NCBI GenBank assembly: GCA_033032865.1
Contig: JAWHQI010000099.1
Coordinates: 2,799,001-2,863,000 of the forward strand
Source: Dactylorhiza incarnata
Lineage: Eukaryota > Streptophyta > Magnoliopsida > Asparagales > Orchidaceae
Direction: 5' to 3'
Length of the DNA: 64,000 nt
Of this stretch, positions 9,850 to 21,070 are shown piece after piece. The first letter of the stretch is position 1, and every line of letters begins with the position of its first letter. The translations under genes were made by a program, and so were the position numbers. Under the pieces are notes generated by a model. That model had not been told where the DNA came from and did not search any database. It worked only from the letters and a program-made list of their open reading frames with translations.

Positions 9850-11586
9850 AACTGTGCAAAACCTGAATAAGTCGTGTTGGAAGGACAATAACCCCAGTAG
9901 TTATCTTACTTTTCCTGCATTTTTATTTCTTCTAATCATGTTTAGTTAGCTGTAGTTTATTTTAGTTTGTCTTTTTCTTTTGTTTTTGTGGAGCTGACCC
10001 CTGCAGGTATCTTTTCTGGATGGCGGATGCTGTAGCTTCATTTTAGCTTACACGCCAATCTTCTGGTATGCTCATTTCTGAGCATTGGGTACTCTCTTTC
10101 CCTAGCCCTATTTTGATTTTCATGTCATATATTATGTGGGTTGTTTAGTTTAAGTCTGGGGGAGAGTAGTTCTGTGTGCCCACACACGTGCGCTATTGCA
10201 TTGCATGCTAGAAGTATTTCTATTTCATTTATTTAGTATTGTTCATCTCCATTGCACACCACAGCACCCACTTGAGCGCGCTTAGCCGTTGGCACGTCGC
10301 GAGTTGAATTTTTCTTTTTGTGTGATTTGGAAAATCATTGTGCTGGCTTAGGATTATGAGGCGGAGTAAAATGTTGACTCCTGTAGTGCTCCTAGTCGAG
10401 TGCTCATGTCTCGTTTAGAAATTCGTGTAGATTCAATTTCTTTTTTATGCTTTTAGTTTATATTTTTTCTATTAGCGTAAATATTGTTTACTCTACTCAA
10501 AATTGGTGAATCCGGTGTGAATCAAACGGTAGCATAGGAATGTGTGTAGATGCTCGTTAGCCTCGTATTGCCCGAGTCGGGAGAAAGGATTATCTTTCTC
10601 GGTGGCTAGAACTTGCCCCAAGCGATTCTTGAAGCATGGGTATACGGTTAGTCAATTGCGTGAATGTGATATAGGCCATCATTTTGGCCCGGTTGAGCCT
10701 TTGTGCCCACTCCTATCGCTTTATCCTCGTTAGCCCAGTTGTGCCTACCCTTTCTTTGATTCAGCCCCACTGTTGTCTCACCAAAGCCTAAACGCCAATC
10801 CTAGTCGCACACCCAAATTTGAGCTCTAGTATATTACTTTCATGATTGGGTTGTTGATGTAGTGTTATGTTTGTGAAAATGTGGATGTGCATCATTGTTT
10901 AGATTGCTGAAAATATGTGAAAAGAAAAAGAAAATAAGAAAAAGGAGAGAAGTGAGAAGAAAAGAAGAAGATATGAGCTTTATTGAAAAAATCTGTGTAT
11001 GAATGTATGTTTGGGAGTAGGCGGTGCACACACCCATGTAGTCAAATCCAGGTCTGGGGGTGTGGTGTACCCGTGTATTTGTGTGGTGAATGAGGAGAAT
11101 TTCTGCACTAGCTCATTTGGGTTTTTGTGTTTTAAGCCTTCATGTTTATATTTGTTTATCCTCACTTAAACCCAAGCCTCATCTAAAACCTTAAGTCCTA
11201 TTAATTCACGCATTTGAGTCAAACCAGTGCAGTGGAGAGAGTGCGAACGGGCAAGCTTATGGTCACCGACATTGATGGATTTCAATGGAGTTGTCCCGAG
11301 CCCCGACCTTTGGCAATGCGCGCCTCAGCGTTCAGTTTACTTTCTTCCTATGTACGACCTTATGATTCATCGTGATTCACTTTTTGAGTAAATGTAATAT
11401 ATAAATACGCCCCTAGAAAAGTATAAACTAATATGTACAATTAGGAATTTTATCTATTGTATTTCTACGCGTGTGAGCATGCGACTTCGCATGATACTCC
11501 GCTGGTTAATTTCTTTGTCAGCTATGTTTTTCCTGTCCGCGAGAGATGGTTTGCTCGGGACGCGCAAATAGTTAAGTCTGGGGGTG
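9850..11586 (+). other. Element I long 3' non-coding region, copy 1
   Basis: No supported ORF. Three PPT-like motifs AAGTCTGGGGG or near variants lie at 10152-10164, 11050-11062 and 11574-11586; the last directly precedes LTR2. Blocks such as TTTCTCGGTGGCTAGAACTT and GGTAGCATAGGAATGTGTGT recur in B and H. A purine-rich GAAAAG tract is at about 10915-10975. The conservation suggests cis-acting RNA or primer functions. Confidence 0.8.
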
Positions 11587-13046
11587 TGATGAGTCCCAAA
11601 TATATACACATTTATGGACTCATCTGGGCCGATTTTCTAGTCTATGCACTACACTTTAGACATGTTTTCATTCCTATTTAATACTCCATGCTAAGTGCAC
11701 TTCTAGGCCCGTTTTGATGTTATTTCTTGTTCATCTTCGTTACTAGTTTTCATGCAGTGTTAAGTGCCACCTTCAGTTGCTAGACTGGTGTTGTATGCTG
11801 GAACAGGAGTCGTGCAGGTGTTCCCGGTACAATTCTGTACAGGAATACTACGAACGATCACTGGCTCTATCGCGCACGACCACTGGTCGTGCGCCACTGA
11901 TCGTGCGCACTTAACGCCCATTTTATGAGTTCTGTCTGGCTTATCGCACGACAATTTATGATAGTGCGCACGACCACTGGTCGTGCATCACTGGTGGTGC
12001 GAATATGTATTTTATAAATTTCTTTCATTTCAGGCTCCCTTCAGGCAGCGCGCATGATCGCAGAACTCCAGTGCGCACGACCACTGGTCGTGCGCCAATG
12101 ACCGTGCGCAGTATTTGTTTCCGCGCCTATAAATATCCTGTTCGCAAATTAGGGTGGGATCACGATCGGGAACTCCGTTCAGTCCGCCGTTTTCGCCCTT
12201 TCCACAGGTTTTCCACCCCCTAGGCCTCCTCCATCATCCTAGAGCTCCAAGGAGAGGTTTCTAGCCCAAAGATCGCCAACATCGAGCAAGGAGGTCGTGT
12301 ATCGGAGGAGATTGGATCGTGACACGAAGAAGACGAGCCATTGGGAGGAAGTGACAGCCCTCCTCTACCTCGGACGCAGTTGAAGACCGAGCTTGGATGC
12401 GGATTGACAACCCAGCGATTCCAACCGTGAATCTTCGGCAAGGCTTCGGATGTGGTCGACTCCTTTACTCTCTTTTTCATCCCTTATGTTGTTGATTGTA
12501 TAAACTAGTTCCCTCTATATTTTGATGATGTATGCTATGAACAATATTGCTTAATGTTTATTTCATTTATTTGGAAACATTTAGTTCATGTGTGCTTATT
12601 GAGGTGCGCCCCCATCTAATTTCCATTCCACCATCGTGTTCGGTGCCGCCCTAGCAATTGCTAGTGGCGTGCTTGTCGAAGAGGTGCCGGCGACCCTCAT
12701 TCCGCTAGCCTACTCGTCCATCCGCCCTTACGAAGTAGCGCGTTCAAGGCCTACGTAGTCTTCCATCCCGCCGAGCGAAGCTTTGCATAGCGGCATTGCA
12801 TAGGAGTAATTATAGTATTTTCTCTTTATTTTCCACAATCCAAAACTCCCGTTTCCGCATCCATCCGCTCGAAAGGACTTTAATCTCAAGTCCTTCCTCG
12901 ATAATAAACTCCACCTTACTGTGTTCCTTTGAGATCGATACTTGGGGATTCATTCCCATTTTATATTACTTGAACGATCGGTACACTGCCGTTTCGTGTC
13001 GCAGTCGAGCTACCGCCTATAGCGGTGTGTGAGATTTGCGCCATCA
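11587..13046 (+). repeat. Element I LTR2 (middle, full length)
   Basis: TGATGAGTCCC to GCGCCATCA, 1460 bp. Tip hairpin GATGAGTCC (11588-11596) with GGACTCATC (11616-11624). U3 has palindromes with arms GCGCACGACCA and TGGTCGTGCGC around one central base at 11872-11894, 11966-11988 (one arm altered) and 12073-12095. TATA box TATAAATA at 12128-12135. Serves as 3' LTR of copy 1 and 5' LTR of copy 2. Confidence 0.93.
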
Positions 13047-13052
13047 AGTTTT

Positions 13053-13070
13053 TGGCGCCGTTGCCGGGGA
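13053..13070 (+). other. Element I primer binding site, copy 2 (tRNA-Asp)
   Basis: Same 18-base TGGCGCCGTTGCCGGGGA, six bases after LTR2. Confidence 0.92.
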
Positions 13071-13216
13071 ACACAGACGTGTGAGTTTTCTAGAGAGGGA
13101 GAACCTGAGAGAGAAGACCTTCCATTTGTAAATTGCATTTCTTTGTTTTATTTCTTTTTATTCCATTTTCCTGTTTTAATTAGGTTGCTTTAGTAATTTT
13201 TGTTAGGTGTAGTATT

Positions 13217-14500
13217 TTGCACAATAGCATTTTTATTTTTGAATCGTTTTATCTTCGCACTATGTGGGCACATCTTAATTTCCGTTGCCGTTGGTGTGGA
13301 GCTACCTCCCACTCTAGTGATGAATGCCCTACGGAGAATAGTAGGCATAATTCTTATAGCCCAGCATATGGAGCACCGACTTCGTCTGATACTCCATATG
13401 GTGCGCGTAAGTCTTATGGCTACTCTGCTGAGCCTTTACCGTCTTACTTCTTTTCGGCTTCAGCCCCCACTGTGCCAAAGAAGCCCGCTAGGCAGTGCCA
13501 GTTTTGTCGGAGCACTGATCATGTCTTGAAGGACTGTGTCGAGTATCTTCGCCAATTGGACGAGGATGACGAGCCGGATATCCGGATCATCCCAACTCCT
13601 AAATCTGGCGGCACACCTTCAACAACCGGTTAGGTATCTTTGTCACCTTCACATCTTGAAGGGAATGGCATGGATACGGTCACCGGATGTGCGGCTGATC
13701 TATGCACCAACATTGTTGAGCCTATTCTCCCAGTGCATCCACCACCCCTAGTGGATTCGATTCTTTGTGAGGAATCGGTGCTCGACTTTTATCCGAGCAC
13801 TACTCCTCCCCCTATTGTGCATACTATACTCGTCTCCGACAACATTGTTGAGGATGTGTCGCGGGATGAGGCTGGTGATCTGAGTGTTGTGCCTATTCCT
13901 ATGAAGGAGGACAACCTTCTAGGTGAAGAGGAGCTTTCCTCAACACCGGTGGAGGAAGTCCAAATCTTGGGCATGGCCACTGTCGATCCCGCCGAACCTT
14001 GCAGCATTGATGACAATGCCAACATTATTTTACTTCCCCAACCTGATGGGAGTGAGACCGGGATCACTCCCCTGATTTCTGATTATTTTTGTCCTTCTTC
14101 TCTTTTATTTCTTGACCCCCCTTCTTCACCCGAGCCTGTGCAGGATGAATCTTCAGAGGTACTTCAGGAGGACTTGGAGCTTTGTGCTCAAGTCAATGAT
14201 GGGTGTGTCCTTTTATGCGAGGAGGTTGATTCCTCCTCCATTAAGGAAGCCTCATTCATTGCCTTCTCCTCCTGCGGACCTGTTGTGGACGATACCTTGC
14301 TCGGCAAGGATTTTTTTCGTGAGATGAGTGAGGACCAGGCCTCCTCCTTTTCTTACATTCTCTACCCTCTACCTGTGAGGAGCAGGTATCTATATTTAGG
14401 TAGAGGCGTGACTTCTCTGTCTCCGTATCGGTACCCGCTACCGATGCGCATATTAGAACAGTTACTTGTGCATTTCCTTTTTCATAGGCCTATAAGCTAG
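13217..14500 (+). pseudogene. Element I double zinc-knuckle protein, copy 2 (one nonsense codon)
   Basis: Same frame and length as copy 1, but codon 139 is TAG at 13631-13633 where copy 1 has TAT (Tyr). Both knuckles lie before the stop and are unchanged. Downstream the frame stays open from 13640 to 14500, and other differences are scattered single substitutions (for example Ser to Pro before SYFF). Either the truncated 138-residue product with both knuckles is made, or this copy is simply decaying. Confidence 0.85.
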
Positions 14501-16237
14501 AACTGTGCAACACCTGAATAAGTCGTGCTTGAAGGACAATAACCCCAGTAGTTATCTTACTTTTCCTGCATTTTTATTTCTTCTAATCATGTTTAGTTAG
14601 CCGTAGTTTATTTTAGTTTGTCTTTTTCTTTTGTTTTTGCGGAGCTGACCCCTGCAGGTATCTTTTCTGGATGGCGGATGCTGTAGCTTCATTTTAGCTT
14701 ACACGCCAATCTTCTGGTATGCTCATTTCTGAGCATTGGGTACTCTCTTTCCCTAGCCCTATTTTGATTTTCATATCATATATTATGTGGGTTGTTTAGT
14801 TTAAGTCTGGGGGAGAGTAGTTCTGTGTGCCCACGCACGTGCACTATTGCATTGCATGCTAGAAGTATTTCTATTTCATTTATTTAGTATTGTTCATCTT
14901 CATTGCACACCACAGCACCCACTTGAGCGCGCTTAGCCGTTGGCACGTCGCGAGTTGAATTTTTCTTTTTGTGTGATTTGGAAAATCATTGTGCTGGCTT
15001 AGGATTATGAGGCGGAGTAAAATGTTGACTCCTGTAGTGCTCCTAGTCGAGTGCTCATGTCTCGTTTAGAAATTCGTGTAGATTCAATTTCTTTTTTATG
15101 CTTTTAGTTTATATTTTTTCTATTAGCGTAAATATTGTTTACTCTACTCAAAATTGGTGAATCCGGTGTGAATCAAACGGTAGCATAGGAATGTGTGTAG
15201 ATGCTCGTTAGCCTCGTATTGCCCGAGTCGGGAGAAAGGATTATCTTTCTCGGTGGCTAGAACTTGCCCCAAGCGATTCTTGAAGCATGGGTATACGGTT
15301 AGTCAATTGCGTGAATGTGATATAGGCCATCATTTTGGCCCGGTTGAGACTTTGTGCCCACTCCTATCGCTTTATCCTCGTTAGCCCAGTTGTGCCTACC
15401 CTTTCTTTGATTCAGCCCCACTGTTGTCTCTCCAAAGCCTAAACGCCAATCCTAGTCGCACACCCAAATTTGAGCTCTAGTATATTACTTTCATTACTGG
15501 GTTGTTGATGTAGTGTTATGTTTGTGAAAATGTGGATATGCATCATTGTTTAGATTGCTGAAAATATGTGAAAAGAAAAAGGAAATAAGAAAAAGGAGAG
15601 AAGTGAGAAGAAAAGAAGAAGATATGAGCTTTATTGAAAAAATCTGTGTATGAATGTATGTTTGGGAGTAGGCGGTGCACACACCCATGTAGTCAAATCC
15701 AAGTCTGGGGGTGTGGTGTACCCCTGTATTTGTGTGGTGAATGAGGAGAATTTCTGCACTAGCTCATTTGGGTTTTTGTGTTTTAAGCCTTCATGTTTAT
15801 ATTTGTTTATCCTCACCTAAACCCAAGCCTCATCTAAAACCTTAAGTCCTATTGATTCACGCATTTGAGTCAAACCAGTGTCGTGGAGAGAGTGCGAACG
15901 GGCAAGCTTATGGTCACCGACATTGATGGATTTCAATGGAGTTGTCCCGAGCCCCGACCTTTGGCAATGCGCGCCTCAGTGTTCTGTTTACTTTCTTCCT
16001 TTGTACGACCTTATGATTCACCGTGATTCACTTTTTGAGTAAATGTAATATATAAATACGCCCCTAGAAAAGTATAAACTAATATGTACAATTAGGAATT
16101 TTTTCTATTGAATTTCTACGCGTGTGAGCATGCGACTTCGCATGATACTCTGCTGGTTAATTTCTTTGTCAGCTATGTTTTTCCTGTCCGCGAGAGATGG
16201 TTTGCTCGGGACGCGCAAACAGTTAAGTCTGGGGGTG
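14501..16237 (+). other. Element I long 3' non-coding region, copy 2
   Basis: Near-identical to 9850-11586. The PPT-like motifs are at 14803-14815, 15701-15713 and 16225-16237, spaced 898 and 524 bases as in copy 1. No ORF is supported. Confidence 0.8.
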
Positions 16238-17676
16238 TGATGAGTCCCAAATATATACACATTTATGGACTCATCTGGGCCGATTTTCTAGTCTATGCAC
16301 TACACTTTAGACATTTTTTCATTCCTATTTAATACTCCATGCTAAGTGCACTTCTAGGCCCATTTTGATGTTATTTCTTGTTCATCTACGTTACTAGTTT
16401 TCATGCAGTGTTAAGTGCCACCTTCAGTGGCTAGAGGAGTCGTGCAGGTGTTCCCGGTACAATTCTGTACAGGAATACTGCGCACGATCACTGGCTCTAT
16501 CGCGCACGACCACTGGTCGTGCGCCACTGATCGTGCTCACTTAACGCCCATTTTATGAGTTCTGTCTGGCTTATCGTACGACCATTTACGATAGTGCGCA
16601 CGACCACTGGTCGTGCGTCACTAGTCATGCGAATATGTATTTTATAAATTTCTTTCATTTCAGGCTCCCTCCAGGCAGCGCGCACGATCGTAGAACTCCA
16701 GTGCGCACGACCACTGGTCGTGTGCCAATGACCGTGCGCAGTATTCGTTTCAGCGCCTATAAATATCCTGTTCGTGAATTAGGGCGGGATCATGATCGGG
16801 AACTCCGTTCAGTCCGCCGTTTTCGCCCTTTCCACGGGTTTTCCACCCCCTAGGCCTCCTCCATCATCCTAGAGCTCCAAGGAGAGGTTTCTAGCCCAAA
16901 GATCGCCAACATCGAGCAAGGAGGTCGTGTATCGGAGGAGATTGGATCGTGACACGAAGAAGACGAGCCATTGGGAGGAAGTGACAGCCCTCCTCTACCT
17001 CGGACGTAGTTGAAGACCGAGCTTGGACGCGGATTGACAACCCAGCGATTCCAACCGTGAATCTTCGGCAAGGCTTCGGATGTGGTCGACTCCTTTACTC
17101 TCTTTTTCATCCCTTATGTTGTTGATTGTATAAACTAGTTCCCTCTATATTTTGATGATGTATGCTATGAACAATATTGCTTAATGTTTATTTCATTTAT
17201 TTGGAAACATTTAGTTCATGTGTGCTTATTGAGGTGCGCCCCCATCTAATTTCCATTCCACCATCGTGTTCGGTGCCGCCCTAGCAATTGCTAGTGGTGT
17301 GCTTGTCGAAGAGGTGCCGGCGACCCTCATTCCGCTAGCCTACTCGTCCATCCGCCCTTACAAAGTAGCGCGTTCAAGGCCTACGTAGTCTTCCATCCCG
17401 CCGAGCGAAGCTTTGCATAGTGGCATTGCATAGGAGTAATTATAGTATTTTCTCTTTATTTTCCACAATCCAAATCTCCCATTTCCGCATCCATCCGCTC
17501 GAAAGGACTTCAATCTCAAGTCCTTCCTCGATAATAAACTCCACCTTACTGTGTTCCTTTGAGATCGATACTTGGGGATTCATTCCCATTTTATATTACT
17601 TGAACGATCGGTACACTGCCGTTTCGTGTCGCAGTCGAGCTACCGCCTATAGCAGTGTGTGAGATTTGCGCCATCA
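16238..17676 (+). repeat. Element I LTR3
   Basis: TGATGAGTCCC to GCGCCATCA. It lacks a 21-bp segment that LTR1 and LTR2 have near 16435 but is otherwise full length. Palindromes at 16502-16524 and 16703-16725 (one arm altered), TATAAATA at 16758-16765. Followed by the target duplication CCTAA. Confidence 0.92.
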
Positions 17677-17681
17677 CCTAA

Positions 17682-18288
17682 CTACAGGGCCATGATTGAT
17701 GCTGCTGCAAATGGAACTCTGATGAACCACACCCTAGAAGACGCATTATGGATCGTCCAAGACACTGCCATTCATAGCTCCTTTTGGACTGCTGGAAGAA
17801 ACGCTCTAAGGAATGCTTGGGGACTCTTTGAGGTGAACACGTCTGGTGCACCCGCTGAAAGTACCATGATACTAAAGAGCCCTACCCTCCCTTCTGCCCC
17901 AGTGATGATGATCTCATGTCAAGGTTGTGGAAGCCCGGGGCATCATGCATATGAGTGCCCCACAGGTGAGCAACCTACCGAAGTTTCTTTTGATGAAAGC
18001 ATCAATTATATTAATGATCAAAATCATGGAGCACCGTTTAATAATGCCTATAACTCGGGCGTGGGGAGTCATCCAAACTTATCTTGGAAACAAAACGTTC
18101 CAGGCCAACGATGGCAAGGAGGCTCGCATCAATTCGATGCTCAAGCCTCTGGTAGCCTACCGCGGCCGCCTCAACCGAGTTATAGTCAAGGTGCCCCTAC
18201 TCCTAAGAAGAGCAATCTCGAAGAAATGATGGAGAGGTTTATGCAGGCCGCAAACTCGAATATGGTTAACCAAACCGCGTCCATGTGA
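17682..18288 (+). pseudogene. Element B gag, second part (nucleocapsid)
   Basis: Continues the gag frame broken at 7675: YRAMIDAAANGTLMN is a standard Athila Gag segment following the capsid core. The zinc knuckle CQGCGSPGHHAYEC lies at 17917-17958. The frame ends at TGA (18286-18288), but the same frame stays open beyond it into the Gag tail (MQLGQLAQLLTERSQGTLPS) and protease, so this is a nonsense mutation, most simply CGA to TGA. The protein would coat the RNA in the particle. Confidence 0.87.
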
Positions 18289-19314
18289 AGCTTAGAGATG
18301 CAATTGGGCCAATTGGCTCAATTGTTAACCGAGCGTTCGCAAGGGACCCTTCCCAGCAACACAGAAAAAAATCATATCAATCAAGGGAAGAGTCTTACCG
18401 ACACGGAAGTGGTTAACCCAAGTGAATTAGTAATCACTTGTTCTATTAATAATGTCAAAACTGCTGCCTTATGTGACTCTGGTTCATCCCGCAACCTCCT
18501 TGCATTGCAAGACGTTGCTAAATTGCAACTCGAAATGAACACGGACGATCGGAAGTCTTTGGTGCTTGCTAATGGGACCATTATTCAGTCGGAGGGAGAA
18601 GTGAAAAATGTTGAAGTCATGGTCGAGGGGACGGTGGTGGTCGCTGACTTTCAAGTATTGGGACCCCAAGAGAATAATTTTATCCCCATCTTGGGAGTGC
18701 CGTTCTTGAATGAGAGCGGTGCCACTTTGGATTTCTCTGGAGGGAGTGTTATCATCCCTACTTGCCCCAAGATTGTGACCGAAACATTGTCTCGCTCTCC
18801 CCAAATTATTTCTGATGAATCTCTTAGTAATGCAGGAATCAGGGCTGAAATAGTATCGTTGGAGGAAGAAAAGGATGAGAAACAGTCATGCGAAAAAGAA
18901 GAAGAAGCAGGCTTACGAAAGGAATGTGACCCAGAGAGGAAGGAGAGCCTCGTTTCTGAACCCGCCAAGCAAAACTTAACTCGGGACAATGTCCCATTTT
19001 TATTTAGCAAGAAATCGTGTAATAAACCTCTTAAACAGTCTGTCTCTTGTGCTGACCCAGTTGCCACTGCGGCAACGGAAGTGATGCTACCCACCACCAA
19101 GGTGGGAAAATCTGACGACTATCAACACTGGCGCTCTCCAACCGTGGAGAAGTTGAAACAAGAAAGACGATTGCGTGGTGCACGCTCCACTAATTCTAGT
19201 GGCAAGATGGCAGAGACTAAGGAAAAATTGGGTGACACCAATTTTGGCCCTAGAGCTTTCACCTCCAGCCTACAAGCCACTGGAGACGTGCACTGCAAAA
19301 GCGTGTATAGCTGA
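18289..19314 (+). pseudogene. Element B Gag tail and aspartic protease
   Basis: Same reading frame as gag, after the TGA at 18286. Opens with the conserved Gag end GQLAQLLTERSQGTLPSNTE. The protease has ALCDSGSSRNLL with the catalytic Asp-Ser-Gly at 18475-18483 and IPILGVPFLNESGATLDF as the second conserved loop, so the catalytic site looks intact. It then runs into a charged, Glu/Lys-rich tail of about 150 residues and stops at TGA 19312-19314. No reverse transcriptase follows. It would cut Gag or Gag-protease; whether it could serve other elements is unknown. Confidence 0.85.
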
Positions 19315-21070
19315 GGTTCTTTTTCTTGCTGTGATCTGTGTGTGTGAAACTTCTCTAAATTTTTTGCTTTATGAACAATGGTTAATACAGGTATTTGGTC
19401 CACCTTTAAGGACGTTAAACAAAAGGGATTCTTGGGAGAAACCCATGGGAACCACCCGGTTCCGCTTGCTTGCTTTAATTTCTATTATGTTTTGTTTGTT
19501 TTTTGCTTTGGTGCTAACATCGCAGGTGTGAATGCGATTGGATGAAGAGGAGGAGATCTTTAAAGAAGGATTATACCGCACTTCTGGCATGCTCTTTTAT
19601 AAGCATAGGTCCTCTCTACCCCTATTTTGCCTATTTCTTAATTGTCTATTTTATTTCATTTTGATCAAGTCTGGGGGAGAGAGCGAGCTGTGCACGTACA
19701 CACACTTTGCATGGCATGTTAGAATGTGCTGAGTTAGGATTTATCATTTTGTTGCACACATTGCATACACTTGCACCTAGTTCACGCGCACTTGATCACG
19801 CGCGCTTATTGGATATTGCTGCGAGGTTCCCCGCTCGTAAGAATTGGATTGTTAGTGTAGGAGTGAGGAGTAGAGAAAAATGTTGACTCGAGTAGTGCTC
19901 TAGTTAAATGCGCCCATCACGCCTAGAAATTCAATTAGAGTCGAATAAAATTCAAAGTTATAATTTAATTATTTCTATTACAGTAGCTGAAATTTATTTT
20001 ACTTTAGTGGTGAATCCGGTGAATTCAACGGTAGCATAAGGTCGTGTGTATCAGGACTAGTAGTAGCTTATTACTAGGGTCGGAAGGAAGGACAACCTTT
20101 CTCGGTGGCTAGAACTTGCACTAGGCTACTCTTGAAACGATTCGTTGAAGTACTCATTATAAAATGTGATATAGGACATTTCTTGATCCGTTTGTGCTTT
20201 TGAAATCCTTACCAACGTAATCACCTTTGCAAGCCCACTTGAGCCTACCTTTCCTCCTTGTTTAGCTCCACTAAAATTTCACCAAAGCCATACTGCCAAA
20301 CCTATTTTCGCACCAACTTTTGAGCTGAAAGAAATTTATTTATCGATCGCATTTGGTGTTATCTCTGTGGTGTATGGTAGCTTTGAATTAGCTAAAGGAG
20401 CTGTTTTTATTGTGCCTACAAAAGTATTCTGTCGAGAAGAGAAAAGAAAAGAAGAAAAAAAGGGTTGTTCAAAATGAATACTCTCTCGACAAATTTAAAT
20501 TATATTTGGCTTAGCACGCACCTAGTGTTCAGTTGAAGTTTGGGGGTGTTGTGTAATTCTTGAAAATGTTGTATTGGTGATTGTAATTCTCTTGAGTGCT
20601 CAGTTTATGTTGAATGCGATTCCCATCGTCCTTCTACTTATCTAGCCTAAACTCAACCTAAGCCCAATCCTAACCCATAAGTCCTATTGATTTTAGATAC
20701 GAGTCGTCTCATGCAGTAGAGAGAGTGCGAACGTGCAAGCCTATGGACACCGACTTTGATGGATTTCTTAGGAGTTTGTCCCGAGCTTTGATTCGAGTAA
20801 AACTCTACTCATTAGTCATGCTATTTTCCCTTTTGCGTGACCGAAAGATTCACCGGGATTCACCATCCAAGTAAAGTAAATTTCAAATTACTGTTCTAGA
20901 AATAGTTAGATATAATTTTGAGTTTAATTTTGTTCTAATGTATTTCTATGCACGTGTGCATGCGACTTCGCATAGGTCTCTACCGCTCAAACTCACTCTA
21001 ACATCCAATTGTTCCGACAGGAGAGCTGAGTAGTTTGCCCGAGACGTGCAAATGGTTAAGTCTGGGGGTG
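19315..21070 (+). other. Element B long 3' non-coding region and polypurine tract
   Basis: Non-coding, in place of reverse transcriptase and integrase. PPT-like motifs AAGTCTGGGGG or AAGTTTGGGGG at 19667-19679, 20536-20548 and 21058-21070, the last directly before the 3' LTR. Blocks such as CTTTCTCGGTGGCTAGAACT and GAGAGAGTGCGAACG are shared with elements I and H. Confidence 0.8.

Larger units (their letters stand above)
7676..17676 (+). mobile_element. Element I, LTR-internal-LTR-internal-LTR array
   Basis: Three LTRs (7676-8395, 11587-13046, 16238-17676) separate two nearly identical internal regions (8396-11586 and 13047-16237). The whole array is flanked by one target duplication, CCTAA at 7671-7675 and 17677-17681, and excising it rejoins the gag frame of B. 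This means one insertion event, then duplication by unequal recombination between LTRs, or insertion of a dimer. Each internal region has a tRNA-Asp primer site, one ORF with two zinc knuckles, a long non-coding region and a polypurine tract; no protease, reverse transcriptase or integrase. It must have relied on another element's enzymes. Confidence 0.92.

Noticed and set aside
10542..10733. 63-codon ORF conserved at 15193-15384
   Set aside because: The two are copies of the same duplicated internal region, so conservation is not evidence of coding; it falls in the conserved non-coding block.
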